DNA of 64,000 nt. Origin: an uncultured Clostridia bacterium (GTDB lineage: Bacteria; Bacillota; Clostridia; Christensenellales; UBA1242). The notes under the pieces were generated by a model. That model was not told where the DNA came from. It was given only the letters and a program-made list of their open reading frames with translations, and did no database searches. Each line of letters opens with the position of its first letter. Position 1 is the first letter of the stretch. Made by a program: the position numbers and the translations under genes. Positions 36,401 through 44,476 of this stretch are shown piece by piece. The DNA is taken from NCBI GenBank assembly GCA_934757855.1, contig CAKVLR010000003.1, positions 106,544 through 170,543 on the forward strand, in the 5' to 3' direction.

Positions 36401-36971
36401 CCAAACGGAACAAATCAGGCAAAATTTGTCGTTGCAACGCGATACCGTGGTCTTGAACCTCTATATAAAAGTCACCTTCGGCAAACATATCGCGCAAACG
36501 AGCACCAAACTTGACCGCATCATCAAATCTTCCTTGCGCAAGTAATCTAGGTATATCACCTGCAAGGCACGCCGAACTACAAATCAAACCTTCGCTATAC
36601 TGTGCCAAAGTGTTGTAGTCAATTCGTGGCTTATAGTAAAAACCCTTTACCCAAGCAATACTGTTGAGTTTTATTAAGTTGTGATAACCTTTTTCATTTT
36701 TTGCCAAAATAATTAGGTGCGCTGGATTTGGCTTGCCTTGCTTGTAATTTAGGTCATCGACTACATAAAATTCTGTGCCAATGATAGGCTTGATACCATT
36801 TTCTTTGCAAGCCTCATAAAATTTCACCGCGCCGTACATATTTCCGTGGTCGGTTATTGCACAAGCAGGTGCGCCACGCTCTTTTAAAATCTTTACCAAT
36901 TTTTTGATACGAGCAGCACCATCTAGCAAACTATATTCAGTATGCAAGTGCAAATGCACAAATTTTTCCAT
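33414..36971 (-). CDS. dnaE: DNA polymerase III subunit alpha (DnaE)
   Basis: A 1185-residue DnaE. The N-terminal PHP domain has HLHLHTEYSLLDG; the polymerase core has GPGRGSGAAS and the catalytic PDFDIDF; then the helix-hairpin-helix and an OB domain (CGGILTNVKRMNT). It is the DnaE-type polymerase that extends primers in low-GC Gram-positives alongside PolC. It sits between whiA and pfkA, a conserved clostridial order. Confidence 0.97.
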   Translation of the reverse strand: MEKFVHLHLHTEYSLLDGAARIKKLVKILKERGAPACAITDHGNMYGAVKFYEACKENGIKPIIGTEFYVVDDLNYKQGKPNPAHLIILAKNEKGYHNLIKLNSIAWVKGFYYKPRIDYNTLAQYSEGLICSSACLAGDIPRLLAQGRFDDAVKFGARLRDMFAEGDFYIEVQDHGIALQRQILPDLFRLAEVLGVKTIATNDVHYLYPEDSEMQDIMLCIQTGKTIDDPDRMRMDGNQFYLKTEEEMRQVFPAHPESIENTLEIAEKCNVELDFKSQFYPKFTAPDGMSNVDYLWKIVNEGLLKKYGEITPRIRERAEYEMNTLIKSGYVDYYLVVWDFINWSHEHDVPVGPGRGSGAASILAYAIGITLIDPLKYDLWFERFLNPERVSPPDFDIDFCPVRREKTIEYVIEKYGEPNVSQIITFGTMAAKAAIKDVARVLKMPYSEVDKITKLFPSKMPKAPAIEKVFGISKKPEDAEYAVAELHTMYESDPLIQKIVDTAVKLENMPRNTSIHAAGVVICCDDISDHVPMAKNGEMVTTQFDKNETEHLGLLKMDFLGLITLTDLDLMIKLIKQRTGETVDFYNGKFRYDDPEVYKLIGSGDNDGVFQLESGGISGFAKEMKPVNIEEIIVILAMYRPGPMDEIPTYIKNRKNPESIIYPDPKMKDVLGVTYGVMVYQEQVMKLCQVLAGYTMGQADGVRKIMGKKLADKLPIEKQRFIYGWEDPEGKKSIEGVLKRGMKLEDAEKLWSQMEKFGSYAFNKAHAAAYAFITYQTAWMKLYHKIEFYTAIMNNRITKSDELTHYMELARQHDINILPPNVNKSLAYFSIESDKDIRYGLGGIKNVGVALVEDLVREREANGEFKSLQDFISRMGGQAHNKRFLESMIYSGAFDCFGVPRSQMIAVYDTIVERVSSDRKSQTQGQLTLFDNLLKEDKTLNVVQYPNIPEYTDQQRLRFEKDVLGVYVSGHILDQYRDKYKEFNLNSNMLIPMTIESEDGEEQTTVYEGIEDGQAVKCGGILTNVKRMNTKVGNKEMAVVTVEDLYGTFEVLVFPKIYEKFKPYLIVDSMMTFIGKISIREGDRPIVLPEDIQMWQSKDDKKIGEKPAEAETKRVEKLYLKFDLTDEVLKQTIFEILSNYTGEHPVVAKCSARNKAFSLPFKVDGSVALQNELCGYLEPENIVLM

Positions 36972-36980
36972 TATGTTCTC

Positions 36981-37955
36981 CTAATCGTTTTGTTTTTTCA
37001 AATCTTCCGCATATTTCACAATTTTGCGTAACCTGTGATTAATTCCGCTTTTCGTTAGAGGCGGATTCATCAACTTTGCCAAATTTTCTAGCGTTTCATC
37101 TGGATTTGCCAAACGCAACATACACAACTCATACAAATTTTCTGACAAACTCTCTAGCCCTACCGTTTGCGCTATGTATTCAATCGCAGAAATTTGCTTT
37201 AAACTAGCCTCTACCATTTTTTCCATATTGCTATTCATACAATTTAATTGTCTGTTTAGTTGATTGCGCACTTCACGCACTGCAAATTCATTTTGCAATA
37301 CCAATACCGCGTGATTTGCGCCAACTAATGCCAATATATCGCTTACAATTTCGGCTTCTTTTATGTACACAACTGTTAATTTTTTGCGTTGCATTATCTT
37401 TGAATAGATGTCATATTGCGACAAGACATGGGTAAAATCACCCGCTAGCGTGTGGCTAGTAAACACAAATTCAAGATGATACCCGCCCGTATGTTTTTTG
37501 AGGTCATTGATGTCTTTTATCACAATATTTGCGCTCGCGCACCCCATAAATACACCCTTTACAAAAGAGCGTTGGCAACATTCTTTTTCAATCAAAAAAC
37601 GCGATATATTCTCGTGAATTTCCCATTCGCCATTGTAATTTTGCCTCAACACAAATATATCTTTTAATATTTGTTCACTCAAATTTTGCGGTATCGCAAT
37701 TTGGAAGCGTATTGCGTGGTTTGGGCGTTCGTTTTGCGAAAGTGAAAGTACATTTTCCTGCTTGTATAGCAATTTTATTAACCCGCATACGCGCTTGTAT
37801 AGATTCTCAATTTCAGTTACAAGATTGATTGAATAATCATCTTCAATTCTACCACAGGTGCGAACAATACCCGCAAGTTCCGCACGCGCACAACATTCTT
37901 CACTTGGCAAATCGCTTTCTGCCACTTCAAATTTTGCATCATATGAAAAAGACAT
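36981..37955 (-). CDS. whiA: WhiA, DNA-binding protein/sporulation regulator homologue
   Basis: A 324-residue WhiA. The N-terminus (CCARAELAGIVRTCG) belongs to the degenerate LAGLIDADG homing-endonuclease fold; the C-terminus (LRLANPDETLENLAKLMNPPLTKSGINHRLRKI) is the helix-turn-helix. WhiA controls sporulation in Streptomyces and affects cell division and chromosome segregation in Bacillus. Its usual neighbours rapZ and yvcK are missing here; a PHP gene lies directly upstream. It has its own promoter. Confidence 0.95.
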   Translation of the reverse strand: MSFSYDAKFEVAESDLPSEECCARAELAGIVRTCGRIEDDYSINLVTEIENLYKRVCGLIKLLYKQENVLSLSQNERPNHAIRFQIAIPQNLSEQILKDIFVLRQNYNGEWEIHENISRFLIEKECCQRSFVKGVFMGCASANIVIKDINDLKKHTGGYHLEFVFTSHTLAGDFTHVLSQYDIYSKIMQRKKLTVVYIKEAEIVSDILALVGANHAVLVLQNEFAVREVRNQLNRQLNCMNSNMEKMVEASLKQISAIEYIAQTVGLESLSENLYELCMLRLANPDETLENLAKLMNPPLTKSGINHRLRKIVKYAEDLKKQND

Positions 37956-37973
37956 ACTAAACTCCTTTTAACC

Positions 37974-38002
37974 ATTATATACCAACTTTGAGATTTTGAA
38001 AA
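37974..38002 (-). promoter_or_regulatory. Promoter of whiA-dnaE-pfkA
   Basis: TATAAT (37974-37979) with TTTCAA/TTTTCA 16-17 bases upstream, just after the stop codon of the PHP gene. The segment closely resembles the secA promoter. Confidence 0.6.
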
Positions 38003-38008
38003 GACTTT

Positions 38009-38740
38009 TTACTCACTAATTTTTATATTTACGATTTTTTCTAGTGGAAAATCATATTTTTTCAAAAATTCCTTTTGCAACTCACAAGTCCCTACTCTTT
38101 CCTTTTTGTGCGCATCGCTACTGAGTACAAATTTTGCATCACTTTGTTTTAGCGCTTCCACTTCTTCCGCAGGAATATCTATGCGTTTGCCGTTAAATTC
38201 AAACAAAACCCCAAATTCTACGCAGGCTTTTGCCAACTTCACTGTATCACATTTAGTCGCATAATTTGGGTGAACGACTATTTTTACTGGATATTTTTTC
38301 ATTGCTACAATATAACTATCTGTTACTTTTTGCCTATATTTTTTTGTACTAGGGAAAAGATTTCGCAAATTAAACCATAGACTTCCCTTTACGCGCTTTC
38401 CAAATGTGGCTTTGTGTATGCCAAAAATCACATAATCTAGTGCTTTTATATCATCTTCGGTCAAATCAAGTTCACCACGCAAGTTAAGCAAATTCGCCTC
38501 AATGCCTAAATAAATCTTAATTTGCGGATATAGTTTTTTTAGTCTTTCAACCTCCGCGCGCATTTCACGAATTTGCTCCCTTTTGATACCACCACTTCGA
38601 TGATTAAAGCCGTGGTCGGTTATGCCGATTTCACTAAGCCCACGCTCTACCGCCTGCTTTACATTTTCCTCCATCGTACTATGCCCATCACTATAAATAG
38701 TGTGAGTGTGATAGTCGGCAGTCATTACAAAATCTTTCAT
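38009..38740 (-). CDS. PHP domain phosphatase/phosphoesterase (YcdX-like)
   Basis: A 243-residue PHP-fold protein with the metal-binding motifs YHTHTIYSDGHST near residue 9, ITDHG near 40, LGIEANLL near 79, HPNY near 152 and SSDAHK near 208. Such proteins are trinuclear-metal phosphoesterases; clostridial relatives are often annotated as histidinol-phosphatase-like, but there are no histidine genes here. Its ATG follows the murB stop directly. A related gene sits in the murB-whiA cluster of many Clostridia. Confidence 0.88.
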   Translation of the reverse strand: MKDFVMTADYHTHTIYSDGHSTMEENVKQAVERGLSEIGITDHGFNHRSGGIKREQIREMRAEVERLKKLYPQIKIYLGIEANLLNLRGELDLTEDDIKALDYVIFGIHKATFGKRVKGSLWFNLRNLFPSTKKYRQKVTDSYIVAMKKYPVKIVVHPNYATKCDTVKLAKACVEFGVLFEFNGKRIDIPAEEVEALKQSDAKFVLSSDAHKKERVGTCELQKEFLKKYDFPLEKIVNIKISE

Positions 38741-39637
38741 TTATTCCCCTTTTAGCAGTATCAATTCCAACTGCAAATCTTCTCTATATTTATCTTTTAC
38801 AGCAATTTTAATTTTATCTATCAACGCCAGCACTTGCTTGCAACTAGCCTTGCCCACATTTACGATATAGCCAGAATGAACACTCGATACCATTGCATCA
38901 CCTACTCGCATCCCCTTAAACCCGCATTTTTCAATCATAAATGCAGGGGCTAATTCGCCAGTCTTTTTAAACACGCTCCCAGCGCTCGCAAAACCAACAC
39001 TTTGCGCTTTTGCGCGTTTTAGCATAGTTTCGCGAATATTTTTTGTCACTTCTTCTACACTTTTTTGCTCAAATTGAAATAATACTTCTATTATAGCACA
39101 AAATTTGCTATTTGTAAAAACACTGTGACGATAATTAAAAAAAAGTTTTGATTTATCTAGCACAACCACTTCATCATCAATCAAAATTTTTACACTTTCT
39201 ACAATGTCAGCCATTTGCCCACCAAACGCCCCGCAATTCATTACCACAGCGCCACCTACGGTCGCAGGAATTGAAATTGCCCATTCAAGCCCCGATAATC
39301 CTTGATTTTTGGTAAATTGCACCAAATCTGCCAAAGTTGTACCACCTTTGACTAAAATTTTGCCATTATCTAGTAATGTAATGCCTTTTAATTTTTTGGT
39401 ACAAATTATTACGCCCGAATAACCGTTGTCATCTGCTAAAATATTTGACCCAGCCCCTAGTATAAAGTGTGGCGTTTTAGTTTTTTCGCAAAATTTGACC
39501 ACATTGCGCAATTCCTCCTCGTTTTGCGGGTAGCACACAAAACGCGCATTACCCCCTATTTTAAAAGTAGTCAAACTGCGTAACGATATATTAGTTAGCA
39601 CATTAGGACAAATCGCCTTTAAATCTTCAAGTTCCAT
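38741..39637 (-). CDS. murB: UDP-N-acetylenolpyruvoylglucosamine reductase MurB
   Basis: A 298-residue FAD-dependent enzyme that completes UDP-MurNAc synthesis. FAD-binding motifs are FKIGGNARF, LGAGSNILADD and SIPATVGGAVVMNCGAFGG; the catalytic Ser is in SAGSVFKK. The form is type IIb, as in Firmicutes. GGGAGG precedes the ATG. It lies between the orphan solute-binding-like gene and the PHP gene. Confidence 0.95.
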   Translation of the reverse strand: MELEDLKAICPNVLTNISLRSLTTFKIGGNARFVCYPQNEEELRNVVKFCEKTKTPHFILGAGSNILADDNGYSGVIICTKKLKGITLLDNGKILVKGGTTLADLVQFTKNQGLSGLEWAISIPATVGGAVVMNCGAFGGQMADIVESVKILIDDEVVVLDKSKLFFNYRHSVFTNSKFCAIIEVLFQFEQKSVEEVTKNIRETMLKRAKAQSVGFASAGSVFKKTGELAPAFMIEKCGFKGMRVGDAMVSSVHSGYIVNVGKASCKQVLALIDKIKIAVKDKYREDLQLELILLKGE

Positions 39638-39648
39638 ATTTGCCTCCC

Positions 39649-40671
39649 TTATTTTTGCATTTCCGCTATCTGGACACTTGGCGTAAATACATTTAGCACC
39701 TGTAATTTCCCGCTCAACGCTTCCTCAAAATCGGCGTACTCATTTTTGTAAATTTTTTGCCCATTGACACTAAACATTCCTATTGAAGTAAGTTTTGCTT
39801 GAATAGGATTTGAAGTGATAAATTTGATAAATTTTTCCGCGTGCGGAATTAGATTTTCATCTTTTGTGGTGATAGACATATATTGAATTAAATCAGTATA
39901 ATTTGTCATAAAACGATATTTTATTCCGCTTAAATTGCCTAATTGAACTTTGTTATTTAACCGATAAAAATCGCGTTGTGTGCCTAGCAACACTTGAAAT
40001 TCATTCCCCCGCAAAAAACTCTCATAAGCCTGATACTGCGTGTATTTTGTATCACAAAGATACCCGCGTTCCGTACTAGTTAGCGAACGCATAGGAATAT
40101 TGAATGTATAGCCAGTGCCTATCACTTGTTTGTCACTTTTTTCTTTGGCTTGCGCAAAATTTTCTTCGGTTAAATCACCAAAATCTTCATTTGCACATAA
40201 GCAATACCCACCGAAAGCCCACGGAATAGCATATTGCTTGCCTTCGTTTATTCCGCCCGCCAAAATATCGCCACGCACTCCAAAATTTGCATTAGTTTCA
40301 GCACTAATAGGCAAAATAAAATCGCCCGCGCCTACCCCAAAACTCATAATATCAGGTCTTGCGCCTTGCTCTAGCATCAGTTTTGCTTGATTTATATCAA
40401 ATGAGCGGACAAGCACATAGGTACTAATCGTTTGCTCTTGATACAAAAAGGCATTTTTCTCTAAAAAACGCGCACGACTGGCGCTACCGCCCTCAAAAGT
40501 GTCAATTTGCCACAATTCCAAAAACACCGCATTTGGTGGAGCGGTCTTTATCCAGTCCTCACGCCCCGCATATGCCCGTGGGATAATTACATAAGGCGCA
40601 ACAAACAAAAAAGCGGTTACAATTAGCGCAAACACGGCAAAAATTTTCTTTTCTTTGGAACTAACAGGCAA
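39649..40671 (-). CDS. Membrane-anchored solute-binding-like protein (orphan)
   Basis: About 340 residues. One hydrophobic segment at residues 8-30 is an uncleaved anchor or signal peptide without a lipobox. The exported part resembles family 1 solute-binding proteins (LELWQIDTFEGG, ARPDIMSFGVG, YAIPWAFGGYCLCAN, KFIKFITSNPIQAKL). No permease or ATPase lies nearby. The TTG at 40669-40671 is the best start, six bases after GGAGGTG, and both lie in a hairpin that also looks like a terminator. It is in the uvrC-murB operon, so a cell-envelope role is plausible but unproven. Confidence 0.75.
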   Translation of the reverse strand: MPVSSKEKKIFAVFALIVTAFLFVAPYVIIPRAYAGREDWIKTAPPNAVFLELWQIDTFEGGSASRARFLEKNAFLYQEQTISTYVLVRSFDINQAKLMLEQGARPDIMSFGVGAGDFILPISAETNANFGVRGDILAGGINEGKQYAIPWAFGGYCLCANEDFGDLTEENFAQAKEKSDKQVIGTGYTFNIPMRSLTSTERGYLCDTKYTQYQAYESFLRGNEFQVLLGTQRDFYRLNNKVQLGNLSGIKYRFMTNYTDLIQYMSITTKDENLIPHAEKFIKFITSNPIQAKLTSIGMFSVNGQKIYKNEYADFEEALSGKLQVLNVFTPSVQIAEMQK

Positions 40672-40714
40672 AAAACACCTCCGCAAAATAACATTAAATT
40701 GTATGCGAAGGTGT
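40669..40714 (-). promoter_or_regulatory. Terminator-like hairpin covering the ribosome site of the next gene
   Basis: On the minus strand ACACCT(t)CGCA (40704-40714) pairs with TGCG(g)AGGTGT (40675-40685), followed by T6. It works as an intrinsic terminator after uvrC. Its 3' arm is also the GGAGGTG ribosome site of the solute-binding-like gene, whose TTG start lies at the end of the T run. It could control how much of the downstream operon is made. Confidence 0.6.
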
Positions 40715-40723
40715 ATCTAAATA

Positions 40724-42547
40724 TTATTCTTCAAAATATTTTTTGATAGCGATTGCATCTTTTTCTGTGATACTAGGCACTGCTTGCAATTCGCTAATAG
40801 TTGCATTTTTGATATTTTCGATTGATTTAAAATGTTTAAATAAATTTTTACGCTTTGTAGGACCTATCCCTTCGATTTCCTCTAAAATACTAGAAATTTT
40901 ATTCCTAAGGCTTCGGTGAAAAGTAATCGCAAAGCGGTGTGATTCATCACGAATACGCTGTAAAAGTTTTAGGCTGTTGTGTGTGCGCGGAATAATTATA
41001 GGCGTAGAAGAATTTGGCACAAAAACTTCTTCTTCTTGCTTTGCTAGACCTATCATAGGTATATCAACCCCACATTCGTGCATAGCCTCAACCGCGTTTG
41101 AGAGTTGCCCCTTACCACCATCAACCACAATCAAGTCAGGTTTGCTCGAAAAACTAGGGTCAGTGTTGTCAGGTTTTTTCAACTCATTTAGCCTACGCGT
41201 GATTATTTCTTTCATACTTGCAAAGTCGTTTGCGCCCTCAACAGTCTTGATTTTGAATTTGCGGTAGTGACTGGTCCTTGCCTCACCATCAATAAATACC
41301 ACCATTGAAGCGACACTCAGCACGCCACCTATATTTGAAATATCATAACATTCCATACGGTGAATAGGCTTATTTAGACCCAAAATATCTGCCAAATTTT
41401 TACTTGCACCTATCGTGAAATCAGCAATTCGTTTTTCTTTCTCCACTGCTTTATCTAGATACATTACAGCATTATCTTGCGCAATTTGCAATAGTTTACG
41501 CTTTTCTCCCCTTTGCGGGAAACTCAAATTTACCGCGCTCGCTCTCCCGATACTAGCAGATTTTCTTTGCTCACTTAGCCACTCCGCAAGTGATTCGCTA
41601 GGCTCAAAAGGAATTAAAATCTGCTCAGGTGGAATTGCCGATACCGAATAGTATTGCGTAATAAATTGCGTGAGGCTTTCTTCCAAACTGATTTCAGCAT
41701 CAACCAAATGGAAGCAATCTACTCCTACACTACGCCCACCTCGTATAATTAGTACCGCAATACTTGCAGTTGAGCCATTACTTGCCCACGCGAAAGCATC
41801 AATATTGTCAAGATTTGGCATAAATGTAAGTGTTTTTTGTTTAATTCTATCTAGCATTGCTAAATCATCACGAATAGTTAACGCAAGTTCAAATTGCTCA
41901 TTATCGGCTAATTTTTGCATTTTTTGTTGCAAAATTTCTTGCACTTCGCCAAATTTGCCGTTTAAAAATTCAATCGCCTTTTTCACATATTCATTGTAGG
42001 TCGTGCTATCAATTTTTTTGCAACAAGGCGCCGAACAAAGCCCTAAATCGTAATTTATACAAGGCCTTGTTCTGTGAGGCATTTTGCCTTTACACATACG
42101 CAACGGGTACGCGTTGTTTATCATTTTTATGAGTTCCGTTGGGCTGACCCCAGCAAAATATGGCCCAAAATATTTTGCACCATCTCGCTTTAATTTTCGC
42201 ACAATGTCTAGCCTCGGAAATTCTTGCTTTGTGTCTATACGAATGTACGGATACGATTTTCCGTCTTTTAACAAAATATTGTAATATGGTTGATAACGCT
42301 TGATTAAGTTGTTTTCAAGTGCTAGCGCTTCCGCCTCATTTGGAGTCACAATATAGTAAAAATCGGCGATATTTTTCACCATACTATTTACTTTTATGGT
42401 GTGCGACTTGCTATTTTGAAAGTATTGCGTAACGCGGTTTTTCAAATTTTTAGCCTTGCCTACATAAATGACTTCGCCATCAATGTTTTTCATTATATAC
42501 ACACCGCTATTTTGCGGGAGTTCTCTTACTTTTGTCTTTAAATCCAT
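40724..42547 (-). CDS. uvrC: UvrABC system protein C
   Basis: A 607-residue UvrC that makes both incisions in nucleotide excision repair. It has the GIY-YIG nuclease (GVYIMKN.DGEVIYVGKAKNLKNRVTQYF), the UVR UvrB-binding helix pair (NEQFELALTIRDDLAML), the RNase-H-like domain (YDISNIGG) and C-terminal helix-hairpin-helix (IEGIGPTKRKNLFKHF). ATG at 42547 fits the family. A longer frame starting at TTG would begin upstream of the -10 box. There is no ribosome site, and the -10 lies six bases before the ATG, so the mRNA may be leaderless. Confidence 0.96.
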   Translation of the reverse strand: MDLKTKVRELPQNSGVYIMKNIDGEVIYVGKAKNLKNRVTQYFQNSKSHTIKVNSMVKNIADFYYIVTPNEAEALALENNLIKRYQPYYNILLKDGKSYPYIRIDTKQEFPRLDIVRKLKRDGAKYFGPYFAGVSPTELIKMINNAYPLRMCKGKMPHRTRPCINYDLGLCSAPCCKKIDSTTYNEYVKKAIEFLNGKFGEVQEILQQKMQKLADNEQFELALTIRDDLAMLDRIKQKTLTFMPNLDNIDAFAWASNGSTASIAVLIIRGGRSVGVDCFHLVDAEISLEESLTQFITQYYSVSAIPPEQILIPFEPSESLAEWLSEQRKSASIGRASAVNLSFPQRGEKRKLLQIAQDNAVMYLDKAVEKEKRIADFTIGASKNLADILGLNKPIHRMECYDISNIGGVLSVASMVVFIDGEARTSHYRKFKIKTVEGANDFASMKEIITRRLNELKKPDNTDPSFSSKPDLIVVDGGKGQLSNAVEAMHECGVDIPMIGLAKQEEEVFVPNSSTPIIIPRTHNSLKLLQRIRDESHRFAITFHRSLRNKISSILEEIEGIGPTKRKNLFKHFKSIENIKNATISELQAVPSITEKDAIAIKKYFEE

Positions 42548-42553
42548 ATCTAA

Positions 42554-42582
42554 ATTATATACCAAACTGCAAAATTTTTCAA
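42554..42582 (-). promoter_or_regulatory. Promoter of uvrC, abutting the start codon
   Basis: TTGAAA (42577-42582), 17 bases, TATAAT (42554-42559) on the minus strand. The start codon begins seven bases after the -10, at the expected transcription start. Confidence 0.7.
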
Positions 42583-42652
42583 CAACTTTTGCAAATTAAC
42601 ATTTTTTTAGTCAATCGCATATCTAATTTTGACAAATTTAAGGAGAAAATCT

Positions 42653-42874
42653 ATGACTGTTTCTCAGGCTCTTGTGATTGTGCTACTAATCTCTGTATGG
42701 GCGGGTGCAACAGGTGCTGACCTTGCGACAAACTCAAATATTCTCATCATTCTCTTGATTGCTCTTATTGCGCTAGCGGGAGTCACTACCCTTTCAAACG
42801 ATAGCACTTCATCAAGGTGTGCAAACCGTGTATTATCAAGCGGTAACGGCACAATTTTGCAAACTTTATTTTAA
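42653..42874 (+). CDS. Small two-segment membrane protein, unknown
   Basis: A 73-residue protein I do not recognise, divergent from uvrC. AAGGAG lies seven bases before the ATG at 42653. Two hydrophobic segments (about residues 5-20 and 29-50, LIILLIALIALAGV) are followed by a polar Ser/Asn-rich tail. A terminator follows. The ribosome site and hydrophobic pattern support a real gene; a chance frame cannot be fully excluded. Confidence 0.6.
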   Translation: MTVSQALVIVLLISVWAGATGADLATNSNILIILLIALIALAGVTTLSNDSTSSRCANRVLSSGNGTILQTLF

Positions 42875-42934
42875 ACTCTAAAATATATATTTAAAAAATG
42901 GATTTATGAATTAATTTCGTAGTTTTTCCATACA

Positions 42935-42960
42935 AAAAAGGGGCTTAATTGTCCCTTTTT
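42935..42960. terminator. Bidirectional terminator
   Basis: AAAAAAGGG and CCCTTTTT pair around nine bases, between the convergent small membrane protein gene and the AI-2E family gene. Confidence 0.65.
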
Positions 42961-44476
42961 ACAACATATCAGCAACATCAGGTTCTTCTGTGCTGTTTTC
43001 TTCACTCTTTACCGTTTTTTCAGCGGTAATTTCGCGTGTGTTTTTCGTGGTAGATTTTTCCGATTTCGTGAGTTCATTTTTACTAATTTTGTGTTTTTTA
43101 CTAGCCTTAGATTTAAGCACAAAGTCAGCACTTTCTGTTTCAGCCTCAGTTTCCTTTTGTGTAGGTTTTTTATGCTTCAACGCTTGCAATTTCACAAAAT
43201 CTTCCTCTTCCTTTTCAATAGGTAGATTAAATGAAGTATCTTGCGACAAGTCTAACAAGTCCGACACATCGGCAAGATTTGCGTCCAATATGCCAGCGTT
43301 TACCATTTCTTCGTGTTCGCGCCTTGCCTCACGCACTTCTAGGCGTTCTTGCATTACAATCATAATTACGGACGCCACAGGAGCGGATAAAATCATACCC
43401 ACAAGTCCAAACATTGCCCCACCGATAATCATTGAGCCAACGATAACAAGCGCGCGCGTATTCATACGCTTACTCATTATAAATGCAGGTACAAATGTAG
43501 TCACCAACGCCCAGTCAAGAATAGCAAAAATAACGGACATTAGCATCATATTTATGTCGCCAAACATCAATGTTACCACTGCTAACGGAATGGCTGCAAT
43601 AAAACCACCCAAATATGGAATAATTGTGAACAAGCCTAACAGCAGTGCCATTAAAAATGCCATAGGCACGCCCATAATCAAGAAACCTATCAAGCCTATC
43701 ACGAAAATTATAAACATAACGATAAGGTTTGAAATTACATATTGATTTAGCATATCATTTGTGCGGTGCGTTATAGTCAAAATTTCTTCGGCGTGCTTGC
43801 GGTCATTGTATGCATAAGTTGTACGCTTGCAGACACTAGAAATGAGTTCTTTATCTTTTAGCATCAAAAATGACACCAAAAGACCCATAAAAGTTGAAGC
43901 GACTATGCTAAGCGTATCCATCAAAATTGAGGCAATGTTGCTAGTAAATGTACTAATTCCCGACTGCAATGCGTTACCTATATTGTTGATTGCATCGGTA
44001 ATTGCTTGGTCCAACTGCTCGGCAGGTAGCCCTGTCAAAGATTGCATAATACTAGTCAATGAGGTTTTGATTTTATCTACAAGTACAGTTAGGTTTTCAC
44101 CTTGAAATTCTTGCAAAACATTCACAAGGCTAGGCACTGAAAATGCAATAACCAGCGCAATTATTACAATCAAAATTGAATACAAGATACTAAGAGAAAT
44201 TGCGCGTTTGTATTTTCTCGCACGCGGATTACCTACAAAGCAATTTTTTAGCAATTTGTTTTCGATAAATTCCATAGGTTTTAGCAGTAAAAAGCCTATA
44301 ACAAGCGCAATAATTATAGGAGTAAGTCCAGCAAGAAGGCTTAAAAACAAGTTTCTAATTATGTCGCCCGCCATACTCCACAACACTAGCGCACAAAGTA
44401 TCGCAATAAATAGCCAAACATACCATTTTTTGCTTCCTCTATGCTCATTATTATTTGTTGGATAATCTTGTTGCAT
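42959..44476 (-). CDS. AI-2E family transporter (PF01594 permease)
   Basis: A 505-residue membrane protein with about eight hydrophobic segments, the paired N-terminal helices, a long extracytoplasmic region (about residues 110-190) and the conserved late part LGLFTIIPYLGGFIAAIPLAVV. Despite the name, family members have been linked to Na/Li-H antiport and other exports; the substrate here is unknown. The last 100 residues are a charged Lys/Glu/Thr-rich cytoplasmic tail, longer than usual. Its ATG overlaps the upstream gene's stop by one base (TAATG). Confidence 0.88.
   Translation of the reverse strand: MQQDYPTNNNEHRGSKKWYVWLFIAILCALVLWSMAGDIIRNLFLSLLAGLTPIIIALVIGFLLLKPMEFIENKLLKNCFVGNPRARKYKRAISLSILYSILIVIIALVIAFSVPSLVNVLQEFQGENLTVLVDKIKTSLTSIMQSLTGLPAEQLDQAITDAINNIGNALQSGISTFTSNIASILMDTLSIVASTFMGLLVSFLMLKDKELISSVCKRTTYAYNDRKHAEEILTITHRTNDMLNQYVISNLIVMFIIFVIGLIGFLIMGVPMAFLMALLLGLFTIIPYLGGFIAAIPLAVVTLMFGDINMMLMSVIFAILDWALVTTFVPAFIMSKRMNTRALVIVGSMIIGGAMFGLVGMILSAPVASVIMIVMQERLEVREARREHEEMVNAGILDANLADVSDLLDLSQDTSFNLPIEKEEEDFVKLQALKHKKPTQKETEAETESADFVLKSKASKKHKISKNELTKSEKSTTKNTREITAEKTVKSEENSTEEPDVADML

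Noticed and set aside
42990..43745. 251-residue plus-strand frame opposite the AI-2E family gene
   Set aside because: It is a shadow of the real minus-strand gene; no ribosome site and low-complexity Ser/Ile/Phe composition.
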